From Bordetella parapertussis (GTDB lineage Bacteria > Pseudomonadota > Gammaproteobacteria > Burkholderiales > Burkholderiaceae_A): a DNA stretch of 64,000 nt. The position numbers were made by a program, and so were the translations under genes. The DNA is taken from assembly GCA_945862305.1 (NCBI GenBank), contig CAMAXF010000004.1, positions 1-64,000 of the forward strand, in the 5' to 3' direction. The notes beneath the pieces were generated by a model, which saw only the letters and a program-made list of their open reading frames with translations, did not search any database and was not told where the DNA came from. Below, one piece after another: positions 55,025 through 64,000 of this stretch; position 1 is the stretch's first letter; each line of letters opens with the position of its first letter.

Positions 55025-55778
55025 ATAAATCGCAACCCCGACCCTTGGCCCTGCGCCAGAAAAACAACACATAGCCGGAGAGTGCGTAGGCGGCCACCGC
55101 CAGAAACAGCATGCTTGGGGGGTCTTGCGAGACCAGCACCAGCACCAACGCCCCCAGCGCCACGAACACGAACGGCACGCTGCGCCGCAGGTTGATGTCC
55201 TTGAAGCTGTAGAAGGGAACCATGCTGACCATGGTCACACCGGCATAGAGGGTCACACCCCAGACCAGCCAGCGGAGGTCGGCTGCGCTGTAGGTGATGA
55301 AGCGCGCCTCGCGGAGATCGGTGACCAGCCAAATCAGGCCAGCCACCAGGGCTGCAGCCGCGGGGCTGGGCAGCCCCTGGAAGAAGCGCTTGTCCACCAC
55401 GCCGATGTTGGTGTTGAAGCGGGCCAGCCGCAGGGCCGCACCCGCCACGTAAATGAATGCCGCCAGCCAGCCAAGCTTGCCCATGCCCTGCAGGGCATAG
55501 ACATAGGCCACCAGGGCCGGTGCCACGCCGAAGGACACCATGTCGGCCAGGCTGTCGTAGTTGGCACCAAAGTCGGAGGTGGTGTTGGTGAGCCGAGCCA
55601 CGCGACCGTCCAGGCTGTCGAGGACCATGGCCACAAAGATGGCCACTGCGGCCTGGGCAAACTGGTTGTTCATCGCCATGACAATGGCGAAAAAGCCACT
55701 GAACAGGCAGGCGGTGGTGAAGAGGTTTGGCAGCAGGTAAATGGACTGCCGGCGCCTGGGAAGGATGGGACGGGTCAT
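54996..55778 (-). CDS. pssA: CDP-diacylglycerol--serine O-phosphatidyltransferase
   Basis: 260-residue integral membrane enzyme making phosphatidylserine from CDP-diacylglycerol and serine. The CDP-alcohol phosphatidyltransferase motif is complete: [12 protein letters not shown] with DYSLAD-like [14 protein letters not shown] (D-x2-D-G-x2-A-R-x8-G-x3-D-x3-D). About eight helices. Its ATG overlaps the psd stop by 4 bases, so the two consecutive steps to phosphatidylethanolamine are encoded together. The ATG at 55793 would extend into psd and is less likely. Confidence 0.95.
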   Translation of the reverse strand: MTRPILPRRRQSIYLLPNLFTTACLFSGFFAIVMAMNNQFAQAAVAIFVAMVLDSLDGRVARLTNTTSDFGANYDSLADMVSFGVAPALVAYVYALQGMGKLGWLAAFIYVAGAALRLARFNTNIGVVDKRFFQGLPSPAAAALVAGLIWLVTDLREARFITYSAADLRWLVWGVTLYAGVTMVSMVPFYSFKDINLRRSVPFVFVALGALVLVLVSQDPPSMLFLAVAAYALSGYVLFFWRRAKGRGCDLFVESDSKDL

Positions 55779-56433
55779 GCGGGGGCCGGCCAACGGGCCA
55801 AGGCCGTGCTGTGGGCCGACACTTTTTGATCCAGCATCACCAACGGTTCGCTCCCCACCGGGAGGTAGACATCAACCCTCGAGCCGAATCGAATAAAGCC
55901 ATAACGGGCCCCGCGGCGAAGGCTGTCTCCCTCTTCCACATAGCAGAGGATACGCCTTGCCACCAGGCCAGCGATCTGAACGGCTGTGAGGCGACGGCCC
56001 TGGTCGTCCTCCATCACGATGGCATTGCGCTCGTTCTCGGCGGACGCCTTGTCGAGCGCCGCATTGACGAACTGACCAGGAAAGTACTGAACCTGGCAGA
56101 CGCGTCCGGCAATGGGGGCCCGATTGGAATGCACGTTGAAGACATTCATGAAGACGCTGATCTTCAATGCCGGCGCGCCAGAGAGGGGGTCTGCCTCGGG
56201 ACCAACAAAGACAATGCGGCCATCGGCAGGACTGGCGATCGCATTCGGATCAGATGGGCCGACCCTTGGAGGGTCTCGAAAGAACTGGAGAACGAAGATC
56301 GCCACGACCCAGAACGGAACCGACCAGAGCCCTGCATCGAGGGCCGTGGCGATGATGGCGGCCGCCACGGCCAGGAAGGAGTAAAACCAACCCTCTCTGG
56401 CCAGCAGCGGATGGGGATAGCGATCGACGTCCA

Positions 56434-56434
<1 letters not shown>
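55775..56434 (-). CDS. psd: Phosphatidylserine decarboxylase, short form
   Basis: 219-residue proenzyme. It self-cleaves at the Gly-Ser in [15 protein letters not shown] (about residues 182-196) to create the pyruvoyl group that decarboxylates phosphatidylserine to phosphatidylethanolamine. [13 protein letters not shown] is the catalytic histidine region. One N-terminal membrane segment or two (about 17-52) anchors it. This is the small Psd type; it follows ilvC with a one-base TGATG overlap and precedes pssA. Confidence 0.94.
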
Positions 56435-57953
<1,519 letters not shown>

Positions 57954-57964
57954 GTCGCGCTCCA

Positions 57965-59683
57965 TCAGAGGTCTTCTGCACCGAGCAGCATCTCGGTGAG
58001 GCCCTTGCCTGTCTGAACCATGGGCCAGACGTTCTCGGTCTGGTCGGTGATGAAGTCCATGAAGACCAGCCGATCCTTGAGCGCCAGTGCTTCTTTAATG
58101 GCGGGCTCCACGTCGGCCGGCTTGTCGATGCGCATGCCCACGTGGCCGTACGATTCCGCAAGCTTGACGAAGTCGGGCAAGGAATCCATGTAGCTCTCGG
58201 AGTAGCGCGAGCCGTATTCAATCTCTTGCCACTGCCGAACCATGCCCAGGTAGCGGTTGTTCAGGTTCAGCACCTTGACCGGGATGCGGTACTGCTGGCA
58301 GGTGGAGAGCTCTTGGATGTTCATTTGAATGGAAGCCTCACCCGTGATGCAGACCACCTCGGCATCGGGATTCGCAAACTTCACACCCATGGCGTAGGGC
58401 AGGCCCACACCCATGGTGCCCAGGCCACCGGAGTTGATCCAGCGACGCGGCTTGTCGAAGCGGTAGTACTGGGCCGCCCACATCTGGTGCTGCCCGACAT
58501 CGGAGGTCACGAAGGCATCACCGTTCGTGAGCCGCCAGACCGCCTCCACCACCGACTGGGGCTTGATCACCTCGTCGCTGGCCTTGTAGGCAAGACAGTT
58601 GAGGCCACGCCACTCGGTGATCTGCTTCCACCAGGCCTCATAGGGCTTGGCGGCTGGCTTGCCGCCGGAGGCCATGCCCTCCTTGAGAATGCCGATGAGG
58701 TCTCTCAGGACCTCGCGGACATCACCAACGATGGGGAGATCGACCTTCACACGCTTGGCGATGACCGATGGATCGATGTCGATGTGGACAATCTTGCGCG
58801 GGTTCTGGGCAAAGTGCTTGGGGTTGCCGATCACGCGGTCATCGAACCGCGCGCCCACCGCAATGAGCACATCGCAGTGCTGCATGGCCATGTTGCATTC
58901 GTAGGTGCCGTGCATGCCGGGCATGCCCAGGAACTTCGAGTCGCTGGCCTTATAGGCGCCCAAGCCCATGAGTGTGTTGGTGCAGGGCGCGCCCAGAAGG
59001 TCGACAAGCTCGGTGAGCTCGTCCGATGCATTCGAGAGGATCACGCCACCGCCGGAGTAGACCATGGGCCGCTCCGCGGAGAGGATCATCTGCACAGCCT
59101 TTTTGATCTGGCCAAGGTGGCCCTTGACCACCGGGCTGTAGGAGCGCAGCGAGACCTCTTTGGGGTACTCGAACTTGCAACGATCGCGCGTGATGTCCTT
59201 GGGGACGTCCACCAGCACAGGGCCGGGTCGGCCGCTCTGCGCAATGTGAAAGGCCTTCTTGATGGTGCTGGCCAGCTCTTTGACGTCCTTGACCAAGAAG
59301 TTGTGCTTGACACAGGGCCGTGTGATGCCGACGGTGTCGCACTCCTGGAAGGCATCCAGGCCAATGGCATGGGTGGGCACCTGGCCCGAGATGATGACCA
59401 TCGGGATCGAATCCATGTAGGCCGTGGCAATGCCTGTGACCGCGTTGGTCAGGCCGGGGCCACTGGTCACGATGCAGACGCCCGTCTTCTGGCTCGAGCG
59501 CGAATAGGCGTCGGCCGCATGCACGGCCGCCTGTTCGTGCCGAACCAGGATGTGCTTGACCTTGTCCTGCTTGAAAATTTCGTCGTAGATGTAGAGGACG
59601 GCCCCGCCGGGGTATCCGAATAAATGCTCTACCTTCTCTTCCTGGAGGCAACGCACCAGGATTTCCGCGCCTGTGATGTCCAT
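57965..59683 (-). CDS. ilvB: Acetolactate synthase large (catalytic) subunit
   Basis: 572-residue thiamine-diphosphate enzyme that forms acetolactate or acetohydroxybutyrate. The catalytic glutamate is in ILVRHEQAAVHAADAYSR near residue 48. A central FAD-binding domain contains ALIAVGARFDDRV-like VLIAVGARFDDRVIGNP. The TPP motif reads GEASIQMNIQEL with LNLNNRYLGMVRQWQ. First gene of ilvB-ilvH-ilvC-psd-pssA-leuA, expressed from the promoter at 59838-59866, with a leader of about 148 bases. Confidence 0.97.
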   Translation of the reverse strand: MDITGAEILVRCLQEEKVEHLFGYPGGAVLYIYDEIFKQDKVKHILVRHEQAAVHAADAYSRSSQKTGVCIVTSGPGLTNAVTGIATAYMDSIPMVIISGQVPTHAIGLDAFQECDTVGITRPCVKHNFLVKDVKELASTIKKAFHIAQSGRPGPVLVDVPKDITRDRCKFEYPKEVSLRSYSPVVKGHLGQIKKAVQMILSAERPMVYSGGGVILSNASDELTELVDLLGAPCTNTLMGLGAYKASDSKFLGMPGMHGTYECNMAMQHCDVLIAVGARFDDRVIGNPKHFAQNPRKIVHIDIDPSVIAKRVKVDLPIVGDVREVLRDLIGILKEGMASGGKPAAKPYEAWWKQITEWRGLNCLAYKASDEVIKPQSVVEAVWRLTNGDAFVTSDVGQHQMWAAQYYRFDKPRRWINSGGLGTMGVGLPYAMGVKFANPDAEVVCITGEASIQMNIQELSTCQQYRIPVKVLNLNNRYLGMVRQWQEIEYGSRYSESYMDSLPDFVKLAESYGHVGMRIDKPADVEPAIKEALALKDRLVFMDFITDQTENVWPMVQTGKGLTEMLLGAEDL

Positions 59684-59837
59684 GTTGTTCGGTCCTAAAC
59701 AGTTCTAGTGATCCCCACCCGTCGGCGCCATCGAGCAATCGACGACACAGACATCGAGCAGGGGCTTGAAGCTGATGGATCGGCGAGCCAAAAAGCCTTG
59801 TGGGCCGAGGCTCGACGCTTCAATCGGCAAGCCCAGG

Positions 59838-59866
59838 ATGATAGTCGGGCCTTAAAAAAGGGTCAA
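59838..59866 (-). promoter_or_regulatory. Sigma-70 promoter for the ilvBHC operon
   Basis: Minus strand TTGACC, exactly 17 bases, then TATCAT, overlapping the last codon of the RDD gene. Transcription would start near 59831. The 148-base leader down to ilvB holds a weak stem (AGCCT/AGGCT, 59812-59794) followed by a short T run, so some leader control is possible. Confidence 0.75.
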
Positions 59867-60306
59867 CTTGGCCGCGGACGTGGCACGTGGACGAGGCGGG
59901 TTCGGGTGATGAGGTCGTGGGGTGTCTGACGGTCTCGGCGGACCAGCGAGACGATCAGCCAGAGGCCACTCACCAAGGCGAGGCTGCCAACAAAGGCCCG
60001 GGTAAAGGCCCGGAGCCGCGTGATCGGCCCCCCGGTGGCGGAATCCACGACCTTGAGCTGAAGTGTCTGCATGGGCAGCGTCACCCGGCCCAGGCTCCAG
60101 CCCCAGGCAAAGTAGCCCAGCAGCATGAAGTAGAGCACGAGTTGGAGCCCTGCCCGCTTGCCCTCCTCGGCATGGTCGGTCTGGCCCACCAGAAAACTGT
60201 AGAAGAAGGCCACCACCATCACCGGGCCAACCAGCAGGAAGGCCTCGTAGCCCATGCCGACGAATCGGCGCCAGACAGAGGCGTCCTTCGGCATGACCTC
60301 GCTCAA
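59863..60306 (-). CDS. RDD family membrane protein
   Basis: 147 residues, three hydrophobic helices. The start [19 protein letters not shown] and the ending [20 protein letters not shown] (Arg followed by Asp-rich residues) match the RDD family. Function unknown; some members affect ion or osmotic balance. It overlaps clpB by 4 bases and would be expressed with it from the heat-shock promoter. The ilvB promoter sits over its end. Confidence 0.85.
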   Translation of the reverse strand: MSEVMPKDASVWRRFVGMGYEAFLLVGPVMVVAFFYSFLVGQTDHAEEGKRAGLQLVLYFMLLGYFAWGWSLGRVTLPMQTLQLKVVDSATGGPITRLRAFTRAFVGSLALVSGLWLIVSLVRRDRQTPHDLITRTRLVHVPRPRPS

Positions 60307-62906
60307 TGGACCACCCGCTCAAACGAGAATTGGCCGTCTTGGAGATCGACAGGCACGACATCGTTCGGGCCAAACCGTCCCTCCAGAATGAGCCTGGCGA
60401 TGGGGTTCTCAATCTGGGACTGGATGGCACGCTTGAGCGGTCGGGCCCCGAAGAGCGGATCAAAGCCCACCTTGGCAATCTCATCGAGGGCCTCATCCGA
60501 GATCTCCAGGCGAAGGTCGCGCTCGGCCAGTCGAGCCCCCAGCCGCTCGAGTTGAATGCCCGCAATCTTCCGCACATGGATCCGGTCGAGCCCATGGAAG
60601 ACCACGATCTCGTCGATGCGATTGATGAACTCGGGCCGAAAGTGCTGCTTGACCTCCTCCATGACAGCCGCCTTCACGGTTTCGCGGGGCGCATCGACAA
60701 GCCGCTGAATTTCCTGGGAGCCGAGGTTCGAGGTCATGACAACCACCGTGTTACGGAAGTCGACCGTACGGCCCTGCCCATCGGTGAGTCGGCCATCGTC
60801 GAGCACCTGCAGCAGCACGTGAAAGACATCTGGGTGGGCCTTCTCCACCTCGTCGAGCAAAATAACGCTGTAGGGCTTGCGGCGCACCGCCTCGGTGAGG
60901 GTTCCACCCTCTTCATAGCCCACATAGCCGGGGGGCGCACCGATCAACCGAGACACCGAGTGCTTCTCCATGAACTCACTCATGTCGATGCGCACCAGGT
61001 GCTCTTCGGAGTCGAACAAGAATTGGGCCAGTGCCTTGCAGAGCTCTGTCTTGCCCACGCCCGTTGGGCCCAGGAACAGGAAAGACCCATAAGGCCGGTT
61101 GGGGTCGGACAGCCCCGCGCGAGAGCGTCGAATGGCGTCGGCCACGAGGGTCACTCCCTCGTCCTGGCCCACCACCCGGTGGTGGAGGAAATCTTCCATC
61201 TGTAGCAGCTTGTCGCGCTCACCCTGCATCATCTTGGAGACAGGAATGCCCGTGGCCCTGGAGACAACCTCAGCGATCTCCTCTGCGCCGACCTGCGTGC
61301 GAAGCAGTCGAGCCCGCTGGCCCTCCCCGGGCTGGCCCGCAGCGTCCGCCGCCTTGAGGCGCGACTCCAGCTCCGGCAGCCGGCCGTACTGAAGCTCAGA
61401 TACCTTCTGCCAGTCGCCCTTGCGGGTGTGCTGCTCAATCTCCAGGCGCAGGCGCTCGATTTCTTCTTTGATGTGCTGAGACCCCTGCACCGCAGACTTC
61501 TCGGCCCGCCAGATCTCTTCAAGGTCTGAGACCTCACGCTCGAGCCGGGCGATTTCTTGTTCAATGAGCTCAAAGCGTTTCTTGGAGGCATCGTCCTTCT
61601 CCTTCCGAACAGCCTCGCGCTCGATCTTGAGCTGAATCAGCCGGCGGTCGAGCTTGTCCATGACCTCGGGCTTGGAGTCGATCTCCATCTTGATGCGGCT
61701 GGCCGCCTCATCAATGAGATCGATCGCCTTGTCTGGCAGGAAGCGGTCTGTGATGTAACGATTTGAGAGCTCGGCCGCCGCCACGATGGCCGGGTCGGTG
61801 ATGTCAACGCCGTGGTGCAACTCATACCGCTCCTGGAGTCCACGCAGAATGGCGATGGTCGCCTCCACTGTGGGCTCACCCACCAAGACCTTCTGGAACC
61901 GGCGCTCAAGGGCTGCATCCTTCTCGATGTACTTTCGGTACTCATCGAGCGTGGTGGCGCCAATACAGTGCAGTTCACCGCGAGAGAGCGCGGGCTTGAG
62001 CATGTTGCCGGCATCCATGGCACCTTCAGCCTTGCCGGCGCCGACCATGGTGTGGATTTCATCGATGAAGACAATCGGGTGTCCTTGGTCGCTCTCAGAC
62101 ATGGCCGCCACATCCTTGAGCACCGCCTTGAGCCGCTCCTCAAACTCGCCTCTGAACTTGGCACCCGCAAGCAGCGCCGCCATGTCGAGGCTGAGGACAC
62201 GTTTACCCTTGAGGCCTTCGGGCACCTCTCCATTGACGATGCGCTGGGCAAGGCCTTCCACAATCGCTGTCTTGCCGACACCGGGTTCACCGATGAGGAC
62301 AGGGTTGTTCTTGGTTCGCCGCTGCAGGATCTGAATGCAACGACGGATCTCATCGTCCCGGCCAATGACCGGGTCGAGCTTACCCGCCAAGGCCCGCTCC
62401 GTGAGATCGACGGTGTATTTCTTGAGCGACTCACGCTGGCCCTCGGCCTCTGCATTGCTCACGGCCGCGCCACCCCGAACGGCATCAACCGCCATCTCCA
62501 GGCTCTTGCGGCTCACGCCCGCATCCCGCAGAAGTCGGGCGGCCTCACCCTTATCATCGGCCAAGACCAGCAGGAAGAGCTCGCTCGCCAAGAACTGATC
62601 GCCTCGTCGTTGTGCCTCGCGGTCTGTCAGGTTCAACAAGCGTGTGAGCTCAGATCCAATGGTCACCTGCCCAGTGGCCTGAGACACCTTTGGCAGACGC
62701 TCAAGCCCCTGGCGCGCATCTGCGGCCAGCTTTTGGACATTGCCCCCGGCCCGTGAGAGCAGGGATCGACTGCCACCCTCCGACTGCTCGAGCAGGGCAA
62801 TCAGGAGGTGGAGGGGCTCGATCGATGGGTTGTCCTGACCAATCGCCAGGCTCTGGGCGTCGGCAATGGCCTGCTGGAATGCTGTGGTGAGTTTGTCGAG
62901 ACGCAT
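60303..62906 (-). CDS. clpB: ATP-dependent disaggregase ClpB
   Basis: 867-residue AAA+ chaperone that extracts proteins from aggregates together with DnaK. N-terminal Clp domain ([20 protein letters not shown]). First AAA module with Walker [17 protein letters not shown] near residue 206. Long coiled-coil middle domain (about 410-525). Second AAA module with [16 protein letters not shown] near 605, the pore loop [13 protein letters not shown] and [14 protein letters not shown] clear sigma-32 promoter lies 52 bases upstream. The RDD gene follows with a 4-base overlap. Confidence 0.98.
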   Translation of the reverse strand: MRLDKLTTAFQQAIADAQSLAIGQDNPSIEPLHLLIALLEQSEGGSRSLLSRAGGNVQKLAADARQGLERLPKVSQATGQVTIGSELTRLLNLTDREAQRRGDQFLASELFLLVLADDKGEAARLLRDAGVSRKSLEMAVDAVRGGAAVSNAEAEGQRESLKKYTVDLTERALAGKLDPVIGRDDEIRRCIQILQRRTKNNPVLIGEPGVGKTAIVEGLAQRIVNGEVPEGLKGKRVLSLDMAALLAGAKFRGEFEERLKAVLKDVAAMSESDQGHPIVFIDEIHTMVGAGKAEGAMDAGNMLKPALSRGELHCIGATTLDEYRKYIEKDAALERRFQKVLVGEPTVEATIAILRGLQERYELHHGVDITDPAIVAAAELSNRYITDRFLPDKAIDLIDEAASRIKMEIDSKPEVMDKLDRRLIQLKIEREAVRKEKDDASKKRFELIEQEIARLEREVSDLEEIWRAEKSAVQGSQHIKEEIERLRLEIEQHTRKGDWQKVSELQYGRLPELESRLKAADAAGQPGEGQRARLLRTQVGAEEIAEVVSRATGIPVSKMMQGERDKLLQMEDFLHHRVVGQDEGVTLVADAIRRSRAGLSDPNRPYGSFLFLGPTGVGKTELCKALAQFLFDSEEHLVRIDMSEFMEKHSVSRLIGAPPGYVGYEEGGTLTEAVRRKPYSVILLDEVEKAHPDVFHVLLQVLDDGRLTDGQGRTVDFRNTVVVMTSNLGSQEIQRLVDAPRETVKAAVMEEVKQHFRPEFINRIDEIVVFHGLDRIHVRKIAGIQLERLGARLAERDLRLEISDEALDEIAKVGFDPLFGARPLKRAIQSQIENPIARLILEGRFGPNDVVPVDLQDGQFSFERVVH

Positions 62907-62957
62907 GGGAACACTCCCTTCATGTGGTGGCGGACTCTGCCGCGATTGGAGAGTGAG

Positions 62958-62984
62958 GTGGGGGCGAACCCCCGGTTTTTCAAG
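62958..62984 (-). promoter_or_regulatory. Sigma-32 (RpoH) heat-shock promoter for clpB
   Basis: Minus strand CTTGAAA, 14-base spacer, then CCCCACCT, close to the RpoH consensus (CTTGAAA and CCCCATNT). It lies in the 84-base gap between moaE and clpB. Transcription would begin about 50 bases before the clpB ATG. Confidence 0.88.
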
Positions 62985-62990
62985 GGGCCC

Positions 62991-63488
62991 TCAGGAGGAC
63001 CAGCGCTGCAGGGCCGCTGTATCGCTCACGCGGGCATCCACCCATCGTTCGCCATCGGGCGTGGATTCCTTCTTCCAGAAGGGCGCCTTCGACTTGAGGT
63101 AATCCATGATGAAGGCACAGGCCTCCAGCGCAGCCTCGCGATGGGCACTGGCCACGGCCACCAGCACGATCTGATCGGCGGGCAGCAAGGCACCGATTCG
63201 GTGGACCACCCGAACCCCGAGCAGTGGCCATCGCGCCTCTGCCTGATCAATGATGGCCTCGATGCTCTTTTCGGTCATGCCCGGGTAGTGCTCCAGGACC
63301 ATGCGGGCCACATCGGTGCCCTCGTTGAGGTCTCGAACCGTGCCAATGAAACTCGCCACTGCCCCAACCTTCCCATTCCAATCGCCATTGGGCAGTCGGC
63401 GCAGGGCATCGAGCTCGGCCTGGATGTTGAAGTCTTCGGCCTGAACCTGAACCCTGGGCGGATGCGGAGGCACCGACGAACCGGGCAT
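62991..63488 (-). CDS. moaE: Molybdopterin synthase catalytic subunit
   Basis: 165 residues. MoaE with MoaD converts cyclic pyranopterin monophosphate to molybdopterin by adding two sulfurs. VGAVASFIGTVRDLNEG and LEHYPGMTEKSIEAI are family segments; the catalytic lysines are in YLKSKAPFWKKES. The ATG at 63488 begins about 20 residues before the conserved core and lies 4 bases after the moaD stop. An ATG at 63563 lies within moaD and was rejected. Confidence 0.94.
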   Translation of the reverse strand: MPGSSVPPHPPRVQVQAEDFNIQAELDALRRLPNGDWNGKVGAVASFIGTVRDLNEGTDVARMVLEHYPGMTEKSIEAIIDQAEARWPLLGVRVVHRIGALLPADQIVLVAVASAHREAALEACAFIMDYLKSKAPFWKKESTPDGERWVDARVSDTAALQRWSS

Positions 63489-63492
63489 GTGG

Positions 63493-63759
63493 CTAGCCTC
63501 CGGTGACTGGCGGAAAGAACGCCAGTTCATCGCCTGCACGCAACTCGTGGAGTTCATCCACAAGCTGATGATTCACCGCAGCGCGGGTGCGCTGGGCATC
63601 TCGAAGGCCCCTGCTCCAGGCCTCCCCCCGATCGGCGAGCTGGCTGCGAACCTGTGCCACCTGAGTGCCAGGGGGCACGGCGAGGCGCTCCTGCTCCACG
63701 CCCGTGGACTCTCGCAGGCCCGCAAAGAGCCGAAGGGTGACATCGATGGATGCGCTCAT
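63493..63759 (-). CDS. moaD: Molybdopterin synthase sulfur carrier subunit
   Basis: 88-residue ubiquitin-like protein ending in the diagnostic Gly-Gly (FFPPVTGG), which is adenylated and then converted to a thiocarboxylate that donates sulfur in molybdopterin formation. The start VTLRLFAGLRESTG is typical. It lies between moeA and moaE with gaps of 9 and 4 bases, a single molybdenum-cofactor transcription unit. Confidence 0.95.
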   Translation of the reverse strand: MSASIDVTLRLFAGLRESTGVEQERLAVPPGTQVAQVRSQLADRGEAWSRGLRDAQRTRAAVNHQLVDELHELRAGDELAFFPPVTGG

Positions 63760-63768
63760 TCGCAGATG

Positions 63769-64000
63769 CTAGGCCAGAAGCATGGGAAACGGGAAGAACC
63801 GGAGCCGATCACCCCGCGCCACAGGAGTATTCATGGGCACCTCCAGCAGCCCCTCGGACTCCGAAATGGATGACAAGATTTGTGAATTCTGCCGAGAATG
63901 GATGACTGCATGCCCAGAGGAGTCGATGCTCGCGCGGAGGAACTCCTGGCGCGCGTCGGTGATGGGCTTGTCAAAGGCCGCTGTCACCCAAACCGCCCGT
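63769..64000 (-). CDS. moeA: Molybdopterin molybdenumtransferase MoeA, C-terminal part
   Basis: The last ~76 residues of a gene that enters the window from the right edge, open from position 64000 to the stop at 63769. The visible part is domain IV of MoeA: TAAFDKPITDARQEFLRAS, then SGHAVIHSRQNSQILSSISE, then GLLEVP and GDRLRFFPFPML. MoeA inserts molybdate into adenylated molybdopterin. Placement directly before moaD and moaE supports the call. The start codon is outside the window. Confidence 0.85.
   Translation of the reverse strand, partial: RAVWVTAAFDKPITDARQEFLRASIDSSGHAVIHSRQNSQILSSISESEGLLEVPMNTPVARGDRLRFFPFPMLLA

Noticed and set aside
59695-59754. 19-codon frame before ilvB as an attenuator peptide
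   Set aside because: Only three Val and two Ile, not clustered, and no Shine-Dalgarno; not strong enough to list as a gene.

Overview
The window comes from a GC-rich betaproteobacterium, most probably of the order Burkholderiales. The evidence is gene order as well as protein resemblance: thrS-infC-rpmI-rplT-pheS-pheT-ihfA-merR, nuoA to nuoN followed by a DUF2818 gene and a Nudix gene, tRNA-Leu-secG-tpiA-pnp-rpsO, and ilvB-ilvH-ilvC-psd-pssA-leuA are all arrangements expected in that order. The DNA is compact. Many neighbouring genes overlap by 1 to 14 bases (ATGA or TGATG junctions), and no gene-free stretch reaches 300 bases.

Layout. 1-7.75 kb (minus strand): a translation operon with tRNA-Val, thrS, infC (start codon ATC), rpmI, rplT, pheS, pheT, ihfA, a MerR regulator and tRNA-Pro. 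7.75-11.4 kb: divergent ppx and ppk1 for polyphosphate breakdown and synthesis. 11.4-15 kb: a ferric-iron type ABC permease and ATPase, divergently arranged and without a binding protein, then an alpha/beta hydrolase. 15-19.6 kb: a NodI/NodJ-like ABC exporter, a secreted adhesin-E-like protein, and several poorly known membrane proteins, one with a FliF-like tail and one a 61-residue small protein; tRNA-Gly follows. 19.6-30 kb: RhlE helicase, a Lon-N-domain protein, a COG4091 oxidoreductase, Uup, a YheT-type hydrolase, a MATE exporter, an acyl-CoA ligase and a Na+/Ca2+ exchanger, closed by a strong bidirectional terminator.

30-64 kb: everything lies on the minus strand. Read in the direction of transcription, from high to low coordinates, it holds molybdopterin genes (moeA partial, moaD, moaE), clpB behind a clear sigma-32 promoter and an RDD protein. 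Next come the branched-chain amino acid and phospholipid genes (ilvBHC, psd, pssA, leuA with a leucine-rich leader peptide), rpsO-terminator-pnp, tpiA, secG and tRNA-Leu. The complete 14-subunit complex I operon follows, then small accessory genes, a DSD1-type PLP enzyme, tRNA-Ser, and a TonB-dependent receptor whose 5' end runs directly into the tRNA.

The window is largely housekeeping. No CRISPR array, transposase, integrase, prophage or toxin-antitoxin pair was seen. The best leads for something less described are: the receptor fused to the tRNA-Ser edge; the FliF-tail membrane protein; the small membrane protein at 18.8-19.0 kb; three divergent gene pairs whose -10 boxes sit 6-7 bases from the start codon, which suggests leaderless mRNAs; and the leuA leader region.
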